A stretch of 41,507 bases of DNA from the NCBI GenBank assembly GCA_021153565.1, contig JAJKJU010000081.1, positions 1 through 41,507 on the forward strand, given 5' to 3'. This stretch comes from Rhizobacter sp. GTDB lineage: Bacteria; Pseudomonadota; Gammaproteobacteria; Burkholderiales; Burkholderiaceae_C. A program made the translations under genes and the position numbers. The notes beneath the pieces were generated by a model. It did no database searches and was not told the origin of the DNA. It saw only the letters and a list, made by a program, of their open reading frames with translations. Numbering within the stretch: position 1 is the stretch's first letter; each line of letters begins with the position of its first letter. This document shows, piece after piece, positions 1-7,505 of the stretch.

Positions 1-103
1 GGGATCGTTGATTCAAGATCTCTGAGGGAGATCTTCTACGGCACATCGCGCTGCTTGATCAATTCCGCAGCCAACGCCATCAAGATTCTTGGCCGTGCTC
101 AGC

Positions 104-265
104 ATGGCGCACTGCGCACCCAAGCTAAATCCGAAGGGTGACCCCAACAAGTACCTGTCTGACAAGGGCGCGCCGTGGAAGAAGTTGGCCAACGAGAAGC
201 CGAAGGGCGAGACGATTCAGTATGACAAGCTGTTGAACGCCTGGAAGGAAGGCAAAGTCCGCTGA
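104..265 (+). other. short unrecognised coding remnant (53 codons)
   Basis: An open frame from ATG 104 to TGA 263-265 encodes a lysine-rich peptide ending ...LLNAWKEGKVR. The part from residue 7 on looks like a real protein C-terminus, with charged helix-like composition. The frame upstream of the ATG is open only back to position 59, and I see no ribosome binding site. A second frame is open from the window edge to TGA 139-141. The two frames may be pieces of one gene broken by a frameshift, or this may be the truncated tail of a mobile gene. I do not recognise the family. The remaining bases up to 460 hold only the hairpin at 326-349. Confidence 0.25.
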
Positions 266-325
266 TCGCCATCGATCGGTTTGACTGGACGTGAGCGCCC
301 CACTGTCGAGCCGGCGTTCTTGAAA

Positions 326-357
326 CCCTCGACGAAAAAACGTCGGGGGGCTTCTTC
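326..357 (+). terminator. rho-independent-like hairpin downstream of the 104-265 remnant
   Basis: CCCTCGACG (326-334) and CGTCGGGGG (341-349) pair over nine positions with one G-T wobble around an A6 loop. A pyrimidine stretch CTTCTTCTT follows. The T run is interrupted, so termination may be weak. The hairpin could also act on the minus strand downstream of hipA, which ends at 461. Confidence 0.5.
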
Positions 358-460
358 TTGGTTGGTCACCGAACTCGGGGGCAGGCAGCCGTTGGCTTGA
401 ATTGCTGCCCCGTTCGTTGGAACTCCCCAGAGCTGGATAGCCGGAACGGATCGCGCGTTT

Positions 461-1858
461 CTACAGCGGAACTTTGACGTCGGCCAGGACGCGCTTGACG
501 CCGTCGAGGAATTTCACTGCGTGGTCGCGTGTGCCCTGTTCGACCGCACTCCAGACACGAGGCGGAAAGTTGCTCGGCAAGACAATTTGAACCCGGGCAA
601 GTGCCGCATCGACCCCTTCCACCATCTCCACCATCTGCCCCCACATCCCGGCGATGCCGCTTTTCTCGGCAAGCCCGAACCAATGCTCCGTCCGGATCTC
701 GAGCAGCTTGTAGTGCGCATTTTTCGAACGCACAGCCATCGCAAGTGTCGCCTTGTGGCGTGAGATCTTGTTCGGTGCCTCGCCCATGACGGGCCATGCC
801 GAGAGGATGTCGTAGAGCGGTGTCATTGCGAAGCTGCCGCCACGCCGGTGGAAGATCGAATAGTTCTTGGCATGGCCATCGATGGCCGCGAGCAGCCAGA
901 ACGCCAGTTGGGTGCGGATGAAGCGGCTGCGATCGAGCTCGCTTTGCTCGCTGGCTGCCAGCAGTTCGAGGCTGGTCCGCATGGACGGGCCACCGTCTTT
1001 TTCATATTTGTTGTCGGGAGAGGTGCCGGTGGCTTGGCAGAAGTCTTCTTGAGGCAGTCGGGCGATCCAGGTGCCGGTTTTCGGATTGAAGCCGGCTTGG
1101 TCTTCTTCACCGGCGCTTGCAACACCTTGCCACCGGCGGTCGAAGCGCTTGACGACGAGCGCCTTTTTCTTGCCGAAGGTGGCCATTTCCGTCTCGGCCG
1201 ACGTCAGGCCTAGCTCGCGAACGATTTGTGCGCACAGCCATTCGTTTTCGACCGACTCGGACATGTCGATCAGTCGTCCACCGATGAGGCCGAGCGGCAG
1301 CTTGAGGATGTGGGTGGTCGGGGTGGCGCCGTGCGGACGCCGCCAGATGTCCCCGAACTTGAGCAGCGCGGTTTTTTCCTGGGCGCCCGCGATGGAGATG
1401 CGGAAGTCAATGTCGTCATCGGTGTCGCGCATGCCGAGTGGTGTGTCGGAGGTGACGCCATTGAGGATGCGCTCGACAGCATCGTCCGTGAGGGGCTCGC
1501 TTTCAATGCGGTCCCACCCATCGGGGCTCATGTTCGTGGGCAGGAGCTGCACGGCGCCCACGCAGTCGCGGCCGATGGCCGACAACAGGTCGAAAGCTTC
1601 GGTTGATCGGGCCTTGAAGCGCGAGCGCAGGCGCTTGCGGATCTGCTCGTTGTCCGGCAAGAGGTTATCGAAGTAGTTCTCGACCGCTGGCCCGCGAATC
1701 TCGCGGCCTGCGGTGATCGGCAGCGACAGCGACAGTGCTCGTGCCGCCGGCGAGCGTAGCCACGATTCTTCGTAGGCAAACGCGGGGTTGCCTGAGCGAG
1801 TGGAAAACCAGACGCCGACCAGTTCCCCATTCATCCAGACGTTGAGTGCATCGCGCAT
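461..1858 (-). CDS. hipA: HipA serine/threonine kinase toxin
   Basis: This 465-residue protein is the toxin of a type II HipBA module. In E. coli, HipA phosphorylates glutamyl-tRNA synthetase and induces dormancy and persistence. The N-terminal domain carries AIGRDCVGAVQLLP near residues 94-107. Next comes the ejectable loop ISIAGAQEKTALL, whose Ser near 155 corresponds to the autophosphorylated Ser150 of E. coli HipA. The kinase core shows KRFDRRW (about 238-244), RLPQEDFCQATG, the catalytic loop DGHAKN (Asp near 327) and the metal-binding segment PLYDILSA (Asp near 350). All catalytic residues appear intact. ATG 1858 overlaps the hipB stop by one base (TGATG), which implies translational coupling. 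A GTG one codon upstream is less likely. An insertion of roughly 20 residues separates KRFDRRW from RLPQED compared with my memory of the E. coli protein. Confidence 0.95.
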   Translation of the reverse strand: MRDALNVWMNGELVGVWFSTRSGNPAFAYEESWLRSPAARALSLSLPITAGREIRGPAVENYFDNLLPDNEQIRKRLRSRFKARSTEAFDLLSAIGRDCVGAVQLLPTNMSPDGWDRIESEPLTDDAVERILNGVTSDTPLGMRDTDDDIDFRISIAGAQEKTALLKFGDIWRRPHGATPTTHILKLPLGLIGGRLIDMSESVENEWLCAQIVRELGLTSAETEMATFGKKKALVVKRFDRRWQGVASAGEEDQAGFNPKTGTWIARLPQEDFCQATGTSPDNKYEKDGGPSMRTSLELLAASEQSELDRSRFIRTQLAFWLLAAIDGHAKNYSIFHRRGGSFAMTPLYDILSAWPVMGEAPNKISRHKATLAMAVRSKNAHYKLLEIRTEHWFGLAEKSGIAGMWGQMVEMVEGVDAALARVQIVLPSNFPPRVWSAVEQGTRDHAVKFLDGVKRVLADVKVPL

Positions 1859-2145
1859 CACCAGTCGCCTTCGCCGGCCTTGGGCAGCCCATTGGGTACG
1901 GAGGGTTCATTCGCCTTGAGCTCGGTGGCGCCCATCGGGCTCAGCGACATCTGGACGCCGAGGGCCGACAGCAGTTGGAGCAATTGGTCCACGCTGATCG
2001 ATGTCGGATTGGCTTCGATGCGCGCGATGCGTGCCTGCCCCACACCCAGAACCTTGCCCAGCGCCGTCTGGCTCAAGCCTTTGGCTTGGCGCAGTGCACG
2101 CAAGTGAGCTGATAGTTGAGCAGGGGTCAGGATGAAGTAGCTCAT
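1858..2145 (-). CDS. hipB: HipB-type antitoxin, HTH (XRE family)
   Basis: This 95-residue antitoxin and autorepressor is coded directly upstream of hipA. A Cro/CI helix-turn-helix occupies residues about 12-65 (LRALRQAKGLSQTALGKVLG, then QARIARIEANP). The C-terminal tail ends in Trp, as E. coli HipB does (...LEW), where the tail packs against HipA and acts as a degradation signal. I chose the start MSYFILTPAQL because it aligns with E. coli HipB (MMSFQKIYSPTQL) and has AGAGGA upstream at a longish spacing. An in-frame ATG at 2172 (MPKEEY) and a further extension to 2328 are possible but would run through the operator region. HipB is expected to bind the inverted repeats at 2166-2228 and neutralise HipA. 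Confidence 0.9.
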   Translation of the reverse strand: MSYFILTPAQLSAHLRALRQAKGLSQTALGKVLGVGQARIARIEANPTSISVDQLLQLLSALGVQMSLSPMGATELKANEPSVPNGLPKAGEGDW

Positions 2146-2165
2146 TGGTGCAGCGTATTCCTCTT

Positions 2166-2228
2166 TTGGCATATATGTCAAATATTGCCAATAAGGAATA
2201 TGTGTAAACATATGCCTAAATTGGCATA
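2166..2228 (-). promoter_or_regulatory. hipBA promoter/operator region with inverted repeats
   Basis: The AT-rich stretch contains a perfect dyad, TATGCC-TAAATT-GGCATA, at 2211-2228. It can be written TATGC-N8-GCATA, the same 5-8-5 geometry as the E. coli HipB operator TATCC-N8-GGATA. A second near-palindrome, TTGGCATATATGTCAA (2166-2181), is nested in a wider pair TTGGCA...TGCCAA (2166-2191). On the minus strand TTTACA, TTGGCA and TTGACA offer possible -35 hexamers here. Operator function is inferred from geometry and position. The region also lies upstream of the divergent gene at 2327. Confidence 0.6.
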
Positions 2229-2326
2229 AATTGCGTCCCCACGCCAAAGGTGATTGCGCGCATTCCTCGAGCCGTTTCAGCGACCACTGCGGTACGCTGT
2301 CGCCCCAAGACCAACAGGACGCTGTC

Positions 2327-2662
2327 ATGAAAAATCTCCCAGCACGCGAAAAACTTGACCTGGCCGAGAAGGTTGCCCTCTACCTCGTACTCGTCGGATC
2401 GCTCGACAAGACCTCTCCTGTCGAGGATTACGACCGCGCCAACGAACTGAGCCTGGAGCTCGCCATGCTGCTGCCGAGCAACCTGTACCGAAACATGGTC
2501 GAGGCAGCGGCGCACCCGAATAGCAAGGTCAATCCGGCGTCGGTGGCGATATCGATGCGGTCCGAACTGATTGCGCCGGACGAGGGCAACCTCCAACCGG
2601 AACAAGTCGCCTTCCACGCGCCCGGCGCGGCGATGGAGCGTCCCAAGGGCAAGGCGCACTGA
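2327..2662 (+). CDS. hypothetical protein, 111 aa
   Basis: Small soluble protein of unknown family, divergent from hipBA. The chosen ATG (MKNLPAREKLDLAEK) is preceded by AGGA at a 7-base spacing; the longer open frame from 2231 would start inside the operator region. The first half looks helical and hydrophobic-patterned (EKVALYLVLVGSLDKT, ANELSLELAMLLP). The second half is polar and proline-containing and ends ERPKGKAH. I see no signal peptide, transmembrane segment or catalytic motif. Its stop codon TGA (2660-2662) lies in CTGAGAGTG, the edge of the palindromic repeat that follows. Codon use is like the neighbours, so it is probably a real gene, but I can suggest no function. Confidence 0.6.
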   Translation: MKNLPAREKLDLAEKVALYLVLVGSLDKTSPVEDYDRANELSLELAMLLPSNLYRNMVEAAAHPNSKVNPASVAISMRSELIAPDEGNLQPEQVAFHAPGAAMERPKGKAH

Positions 2663-2667
2663 GAGTG

Positions 2668-2834
2668 CTGAGAGGATTTCGATCATGCCCGCTTATCACG
2701 CCAAAAGACCCCTGCTCGTCGTTGCAAATGCTGGCCATAGCACGAGCTATGGCTGCGCTTTGCGCCTAGATCAGGTGCCTTTTGACGTGCTGCTCGGACA
2801 CGCTCGAAATACTCTCAGCCTCTGAGAGGCTGAG
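2668..2834. repeat. full copy of a palindromic MITE-like intergenic element (151-bp core plus outer dyad)
   Basis: The core is 2668-2818, an imperfect palindrome centred at 2743. The outer 40 bases of each arm (2668-2707 and 2779-2818) match as inverted repeats at 31 of 40 positions; both begin CTGAGAG and reach CAAAAG. At the apex GCCATAGC (2734-2741) and GCTATGGC (2746-2753) form a perfect 8-bp stem around ACGA. Beyond the right end, positions 2814-2834 form a perfect dyad with 10-bp arms (CTCAGCCTCT and AGAGGCTGAG) around one G. The left half recurs at 39368-39442 with 69 of 75 identical bases, and a deleted relative lies at 5908-5970. No transposase is present, so the element would have to move in trans. 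Confidence 0.85.
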
Positions 2835-2870
2835 AAGCTCCAGCGAACCTCGCACGAGAGAGCTCGAACC

Positions 2871-4937
2871 ATGGCCCCGAACAGCATCTTGTCGTGCATT
2901 GCGATCACTGCATCGCTCGCATTGACCCCGTCCGTGTCGACCTTCGCGCAGTCCGCGCCCGACGGGCCGATCACTTCGCTGCCGTACTCGCCGAGCCTCG
3001 ACCTCACGTCGATGGACAAGACCGCAGAAGCCTGCATGGATTTCTATCGCTACGCCTGCGGCGGCTGGGAGCAGAAGAATCCGATTCCCGCCGACCAATC
3101 GAGCTGGAGTGTCTACGGCAAGCTGCATGACGAGAACCTGCACTTCCTTTGGGGCCTGCTGAACGAGGTCTCGGTGGCGCGCCTTGATCGCACGCCCTCA
3201 GAGCAGAAGACCGGTGATTACTTTGCGTCCTGCATGGATGAGTCGGCCATCGACGTCGCGGGCGCCGACCCCATCCAGCCCGCGCTCGATAGAGTCGCCA
3301 AGCTTACGAAGACGAAGGACGCGGCCCGGCTCACCGCGTGGCTGCACCTGACGGGCACCGACAACGCAATCTTCCGGTTTGCCTCCGAGCAAGACTTCGC
3401 CAACTCTTCGCAAGTCATCACGACGGCGGACGCTGGCGGCCTGGGTCTGCCGGACCGCGAGCAGTACTTGAAGACGGATGCCAAGTCCAAGGACATCCGC
3501 AGCGCCTACCGCGCGCATCTCGCGCGCATGTTTGAGCTGCTGGGAGACTCGCATCAAACGGCCTCTGCCAATGCCGACACCGTGCTCGCGATGGAAACCG
3601 ATCTGGCCCGCTCGTCGCTCAAAAGCGAAGACCGCCGCGATCCGCACAAGGTCTATCACAAGATGACGCTTGCGCAGCTCAAGAAAATCGCGCCGAACTT
3701 CGACTGGCCGGTTTATCTCGAGACCCTTGACGTGCCCGTCGAAGCGGCCATCAACGTCGCCCAGCCGGCGTTCTTCAAGAAGCTCAACATCATGCTCGGC
3801 AAGCGCTCGCTGGCCGACTGGAAGACTTACCTTCGCTGGAAGATTGTCGACGCGCAGGCGGCCAATCTGTCCAGGCCATTCGTGCAGGCGAACTTCGATT
3901 TCTTCTCGACCAAGCTGCGCGGCATCGAGAAGATGCCCCCGCGCTGGAAGACTTGCGTGCGCGCGGTCGATCGAGACCTTGGCGAAGCACTCGGCCAGGT
4001 ATTTGCCAAGCGCACCTTCGCGGCCGAGACCAAGCAACGAGCCGCGGACATGACGAAGGCGATCGAGCGCGCCATGGAAGCGCGCATCGCGACCCTCGAC
4101 TGGATGAGCGCATCGACGAAAGCGGCTGCGCTCGAAAAGCTTCGCACCCTCGTCAACAAGATCGGATACCCCGACAAATGGCGTGACTACGGTGCACTTG
4201 AAGTGCGCCGTGGTGACCATTTCGGCAACGTCCAGCGCAGCCAGACCTTTGAGTCGAAGCGCCAGGTTGCCAAGGTCGGCAAGCCTGTGGACCGCAATGA
4301 ATGGGAGATGACGCCGCCCACCGTCAACGCGTACTACAGCCCCCAGATGAACGACATCAATTTCCCGGCAGGCATTCTTCAGCCGCCACTTTTCGATCCC
4401 AAGCTGGACGATGCACCCAACTTCGGCAACACCGGCGCCACCATCGGCCACGAACTTACGCACGCCTTCGACGACGAAGGACGCCAGTTCGATGCGAAGG
4501 GCAACCTGCGTGACTGGTGGACGAAGAAAGACGCCGACGAGTTCACGAAGCGGACGTCCTGCATCGTCGACCAGTACTCAGGGTACACAGTCATCGACGA
4601 CATCAAGATCAACGGCAAGCTGACCGTCGGTGAAGACGTGGCCGATTTGGGCGGCACCATCATCGCGTACCTGGCGTGGAAGGCGACCACGGCCAACCAG
4701 AAGCTCGAGCCGGTGGACGGCTTCACGCCCGAGCAGCGGTTTTTCATCGGCTACGCCCAATGGGCCTGCACCAACGCACGGCCTGAAATCTTGCGCCTGC
4801 GCGCGCTGACCGATCCGCACTCGCCGGCGCGATATCGCATCAATGGCGTGGTGGCCAACATGCCCGAGTTTGCACAGGCGTTCATGTGCAAGCCCGGCCA
4901 GCCCATGGTGCGCGAGAAGCCCTGCAAGGTGTGGTGA
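2871..4937 (+). CDS. M13 family (neprilysin-type) zinc metallopeptidase
   Basis: This 688-residue secreted endopeptidase of the M13 family (relatives: neprilysin, PepO) should degrade oligopeptides in the periplasm. A signal peptide ends near residue 27 (...VSTFAQ). The mature N-terminus carries the family block ACMDFYRYACGGW. The C-terminal catalytic domain has NAYYSPQMNDINFPAGI, the zinc site HELTH at residues 527-531 (Glu528 catalytic), the third ligand motif GEDVADLGG (Glu588, with Asp592) and the family's terminal CxVW (CKVW). Length and motif order are normal, so it should be active. The stop is followed within 8 bases by the next gene, so the two may be co-transcribed. The palindromic repeat lies immediately upstream, leaving about 35 bp for a promoter. 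Confidence 0.95.
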   Translation: MAPNSILSCIAITASLALTPSVSTFAQSAPDGPITSLPYSPSLDLTSMDKTAEACMDFYRYACGGWEQKNPIPADQSSWSVYGKLHDENLHFLWGLLNEVSVARLDRTPSEQKTGDYFASCMDESAIDVAGADPIQPALDRVAKLTKTKDAARLTAWLHLTGTDNAIFRFASEQDFANSSQVITTADAGGLGLPDREQYLKTDAKSKDIRSAYRAHLARMFELLGDSHQTASANADTVLAMETDLARSSLKSEDRRDPHKVYHKMTLAQLKKIAPNFDWPVYLETLDVPVEAAINVAQPAFFKKLNIMLGKRSLADWKTYLRWKIVDAQAANLSRPFVQANFDFFSTKLRGIEKMPPRWKTCVRAVDRDLGEALGQVFAKRTFAAETKQRAADMTKAIERAMEARIATLDWMSASTKAAALEKLRTLVNKIGYPDKWRDYGALEVRRGDHFGNVQRSQTFESKRQVAKVGKPVDRNEWEMTPPTVNAYYSPQMNDINFPAGILQPPLFDPKLDDAPNFGNTGATIGHELTHAFDDEGRQFDAKGNLRDWWTKKDADEFTKRTSCIVDQYSGYTVIDDIKINGKLTVGEDVADLGGTIIAYLAWKATTANQKLEPVDGFTPEQRFFIGYAQWACTNARPEILRLRALTDPHSPARYRINGVVANMPEFAQAFMCKPGQPMVREKPCKVW

Positions 4938-4944
4938 GACGGTC

Positions 4945-5904
4945 GTGTTCATTGGAGCCCTGTTCGCGCTGGCTGCGGGCCTGATGTGGGGTTTGGTCTT
5001 CATTGCCCCGCTGATGCTGCCGGAGTACCCTGCGGCATTGCTCTCGTTTGCACGCTACCTGGCTTTCGGCGTGATCGCCGTTCCCCTCTCCTGGTTCGAT
5101 CGCGCAAGGCTCGCGCAATTCACGCGCAGCGACTGGACAGAGGCGCTCAAGCTGTCGACGGTGGGCAACTTGCTGTACTACCTGTGTCTCGCCGCCGCGA
5201 TCCAGCGTGCGGGCGGGCCGCTGCCGACGATGATCATCGGCACCTTGCCGGTGGTGATAGCCATCAGTTCCAACTTGCGCGATGCGAAACGCGATGGACG
5301 GCTCCCCTGGCGCAAGCTCGCAACCTCGCTTGCCTTGATCGGAATCGGCATCGCGCTCGTGAATCACGTCGAGATCGACCATCTGCGTGCGCAGAACCAT
5401 GCCGACATCGGCAGCTATGTGTGGGGCGCGCTTCTCGCCATCGGTGCTCTGATCTGCTGGACCTGGTACCCCATCCGCAATGCCGATTGGCTGCGTGCCC
5501 ATCCCGATCGCAGCCCGCGCACGTGGGCGACGGCGCAAGGTCTCGCGACGCTTCCGATGGCTTTCTTGGGCTACGCGGGGTTCTGGATATGGAACAGCGT
5601 CAGTGGGCAGGCGTTTTCCATGCCGCTCGGACCGACGCCTGCGCTCTTCGTTGGCCTCATGCTCGCCATCGGCCTGCTGGCTTCATGGCTGGGCACCATG
5701 TGCTGGAATGAAGCCAGCCAACGCCTGCCGACCACGCTGGCAGGGCAGTTGATCGTCTTCGAGACGCTGGCGGCCCTTGCCTATGCCTTCATTCTGCGGG
5801 GCGCGCTGCCTGCAAGCGCTACCCTTGCGGGCGTAACGCTGCTCTTGGCCGGGGTCATGTGGGCACTGCGCGCCAAGCCCGTCCCGCTCGTGGCCAAATC
5901 CTAG
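4945..5904 (+). CDS. EamA/DMT-family inner-membrane transporter
   Basis: About 319 residues with ten hydrophobic segments arranged as two five-helix EamA repeats, typical of drug/metabolite exporters such as RhaT- and YdcZ-like proteins. The first helix reads ALFALAAGLMWGLVFIAPLML; the last follows LRGALPASATLAG. I chose GTG 4945 (MFIGALFAL) because it is the first plausible start after the metallopeptidase stop at 4937; the open frame extends upstream only inside that gene. The substrate cannot be read from the sequence. The stop codon TAG (5902-5904) falls inside CTAGAGGCTGAG, the outer motif of the repeat copy that follows. Confidence 0.85.
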   Translation: MFIGALFALAAGLMWGLVFIAPLMLPEYPAALLSFARYLAFGVIAVPLSWFDRARLAQFTRSDWTEALKLSTVGNLLYYLCLAAAIQRAGGPLPTMIIGTLPVVIAISSNLRDAKRDGRLPWRKLATSLALIGIGIALVNHVEIDHLRAQNHADIGSYVWGALLAIGALICWTWYPIRNADWLRAHPDRSPRTWATAQGLATLPMAFLGYAGFWIWNSVSGQAFSMPLGPTPALFVGLMLAIGLLASWLGTMCWNEASQRLPTTLAGQLIVFETLAALAYAFILRGALPASATLAGVTLLLAGVMWALRAKPVPLVAKS

Positions 5905-5907
5905 AGG

Positions 5908-5970
5908 CTGAGAGTGTTGATCATGCCCTCATTCGCCCAAAACCCCCGGACGCTTTTGAAAAACTCTCAG
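5908..5970. repeat. internally deleted copy (63 bp) of the palindromic element
   Basis: The left end CTGAGAGTGTT is followed by GATCATGCCC, a 10-mer also present near the left end of the full copy. The right end matches the full copy's right end over 19 of 24 bases, finishing ACTCTCAG. The termini are inverted repeats (GGCTGAGAGT and its complement, plus flanking T/A runs). The central hairpin is missing, so this looks like a deletion derivative. It sits between the EamA gene and the lipoprotein gene. Confidence 0.65.
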
Positions 5971-6099
5971 CCCCTGAAGTGCGGAAAATTGCCTGCGTGG
6001 AGCTGTAAATTCGATATGTCGCGCAAGGAGGTCAGAACTCCTTTGCCAAGATCGTCCCCAAACTTTGTTGCCATGCACCACCTGGAAGGACCCCGTTAC

Positions 6100-6726
6100 G
6101 TGAATCGCCAACGTTCCCTTATCAACGCGAGCGTGCTCGCAGTTCTTGCTCTGACCCTCGCTGCCTGCGACAAGCCGGCACCGACTTCGGAGTCCGCCAC
6201 CACAGCGACGCCGGCCGCATCCAGCGCCTCGGCCACAACGGCCAGTCCTCAGTCTTCGCCGCGTGACGTTTACGAAGCCGCATCCAAGGGCACCGGCTTC
6301 ACCACCGGCCCGGTGATGGCAGCCAACACGGTCTACGTCTTCTTCGACCCCACTTGTCCACATTGCGCCCAGTTGTGGACGAACGCCAAGTCGTTGTCCA
6401 CCAAGCTGAAGATTGTGTGGATGCCCATCGGCCTGCTGCGCAGCTCGTCGGCGCCTCAGGGCGCAACCATTCTGGCCTCACCCGACCCGGCGGCCGCAAT
6501 GAACGAGAACGAGACCAGCGTGCTTGCCCATGGTGGAGGCATCACCGCCAATCAGAGCGTGGGCGGCGAAGTCATCAAGAAGGTCCAGGCCAACACAGAC
6601 ATCTTCAAGCAGCTCGGCGCAGAAAGCGTGCCGCTGATCGTCTACCGCAACAGCAAGAACGGACAGTTCGGCAAGCACGACGGGGCAGTGACAGCCGAGC
6701 AGTTGGTAGAAATGGTGGGGCTTTAA
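6100..6726 (+). CDS. thioredoxin-fold lipoprotein, DsbC/DsbG-like
   Basis: This 208-residue protein probably acts as a membrane-anchored thiol:disulfide oxidoreductase or isomerase in the periplasm. The lipoprotein signal ends in LTLAAC with Cys23. A Ser/Thr/Ala-rich linker of about 45 residues follows. The thioredoxin fold carries FFDPTCPHCAQ with the redox pair Cys86-Pro-His-Cys89 and the cis-proline loop SVPLIVYRN. Unlike DsbC and DsbG, there is no room for a full N-terminal dimerisation domain, so it may be monomeric. I chose GTG 6100 because GGAAGGA lies 9 bases upstream and it gives a textbook lipoprotein signal; ATG 6073 would add nine residues. The redox partner is not evident here. 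Confidence 0.8.
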   Translation: MNRQRSLINASVLAVLALTLAACDKPAPTSESATTATPAASSASATTASPQSSPRDVYEAASKGTGFTTGPVMAANTVYVFFDPTCPHCAQLWTNAKSLSTKLKIVWMPIGLLRSSSAPQGATILASPDPAAAMNENETSVLAHGGGITANQSVGGEVIKKVQANTDIFKQLGAESVPLIVYRNSKNGQFGKHDGAVTAEQLVEMVGL

Positions 6727-6764
6727 CAAGCACCTGAACGGAAGGCCTCGCTAGGCTAGAAGGC

Positions 6765-6790
6765 AAAAAAAAGGGACCTTTCGGTCCCTT
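6765..6790 (-). terminator. strong minus-strand rho-independent terminator with no gene assigned
   Basis: AAGGGACC (6771-6778) and GGTCCCTT (6783-6790) form a perfect 8-bp stem around TTTC. On the minus strand the stem is followed by eight T residues (6772 down to 6765), a classical terminator. On the plus strand the A tract precedes the hairpin and no T tract follows, so it is poorly suited to ending the lipoprotein gene. No convincing minus-strand gene ends here. Confidence 0.7.
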
Positions 6791-7068
6791 GGGAATGCCC
6801 GCTTCGGCCTTTTGTGCTGAATCGCACTTCGAAGTGCCGCGGCGCCACGTTGTGGGTCGCCTCCCCGCGGGGAATGAAAAGAATTGTCTTCGTTGGAAGA
6901 GTCGTCGTCCTGAGAGTGGTATTAAACGTTCTGAAAATCACGCCCCTGCATGGGATTTGGGACGTTTGAAACAGACCGGAATCCTGTCATGAGGTCCCCG
7001 GTCGAAGACCGTCCTGCCCGAATTGAGCACCCGCCTCCTGAAAACACTGCCCCCGGAGTTCCCTGCAA
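6791..7068 (-). ncRNA. candidate small RNA or untranslated transcript ending at the 6765-6790 terminator
   Basis: These 278 bases hold no convincing gene. On the minus strand they lead into a strong terminator. TAATAC (minus strand, 6922-6917) could serve as a -10, giving a transcript of about 150 nt, but I see no good -35. The segment has several short dyads: TCCCCGCGGGGA near 6863, GCACTTCGAAGTGC near 6824-6837, and CCAC-AAC-GTGG on the minus strand. The run CCACAAC-GTGGCGC-CGCGG vaguely recalls a segment of 6S RNA, but I could not find the closing stem expected of 6S. A 61-codon minus-strand open frame crosses it but has no family resemblance. Confidence 0.3.
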
Positions 7069-7491
7069 ATGCGTTTTTCAAGAGTTTCCACCTGCATCCT
7101 GGCCCTCTGGGCTGGGACAGCGCTCGCCGATCCGAGCCCGAAGCAGGCGGCGGCTTGTGTGGCGGCACTGCATGCCCGAGCCGAACCTATGGCCAAGCGG
7201 ATGCGCGAAGGCGATGCGGAAGCAGAAGTGCAATTGCTGCCGGTCGTGACGGCCTCGTTTGCCTTCGTCGGCTCCGTCTACAAGCAAGGCGTGCGCGGCC
7301 CTGAAGCCGATGCACTGCTGAAAGCCGCTGAAAAGGCGCAGTCCACCGTGTCGCCAGACGATCTTGCCCGCGCGCAGGACGCTTGCCAGGCGCAGGGCCA
7401 ACAACTGCTCACGCAGGCGAACTATTTCGAGCGTCAGTTCGTTTCGCGCGCTGCCCGCCAGCGCATCGACAAGCTGCGCGGCTCGTCTTAG
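7069..7491 (+). CDS. small periplasmic protein of unknown function, 140 aa
   Basis: A clear signal peptide (MRFSRVSTCILALWAGTALA, cleaved before DPSPKQ) is followed by an all-helical, alanine- and glutamine-rich domain of about 120 residues. That domain contains two cysteines (AAACVAAL and AQDACQAQ) that could form one disulfide. GGAG lies 10 bases upstream of the ATG. I recognise no family; the length and pattern resemble other small secreted helical proteins of Burkholderiales. It is convergent with the SET-domain gene, 14 bp away. Confidence 0.7.
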   Translation: MRFSRVSTCILALWAGTALADPSPKQAAACVAALHARAEPMAKRMREGDAEAEVQLLPVVTASFAFVGSVYKQGVRGPEADALLKAAEKAQSTVSPDDLARAQDACQAQGQQLLTQANYFERQFVSRAARQRIDKLRGSS

Positions 7492-7505
7492 GCTTAGGCC
7501 TGCTC

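Noticed and set aside
2529-2738. Small minus-strand protein MASICNDEQGSFGVISGHDRN, also seen at 39396-40023
   Set aside because: The similar peptides arise because both frames run through copies of the palindromic repeat. They are translations of repeat DNA, not a gene family.
6791-6930. 6S RNA gene on the minus strand
   Set aside because: Only a short stretch (CCACAAC-GTGGCGC-CGCGG) resembles 6S. The closing stem and central bubble could not be found, so only a generic small RNA candidate is listed.
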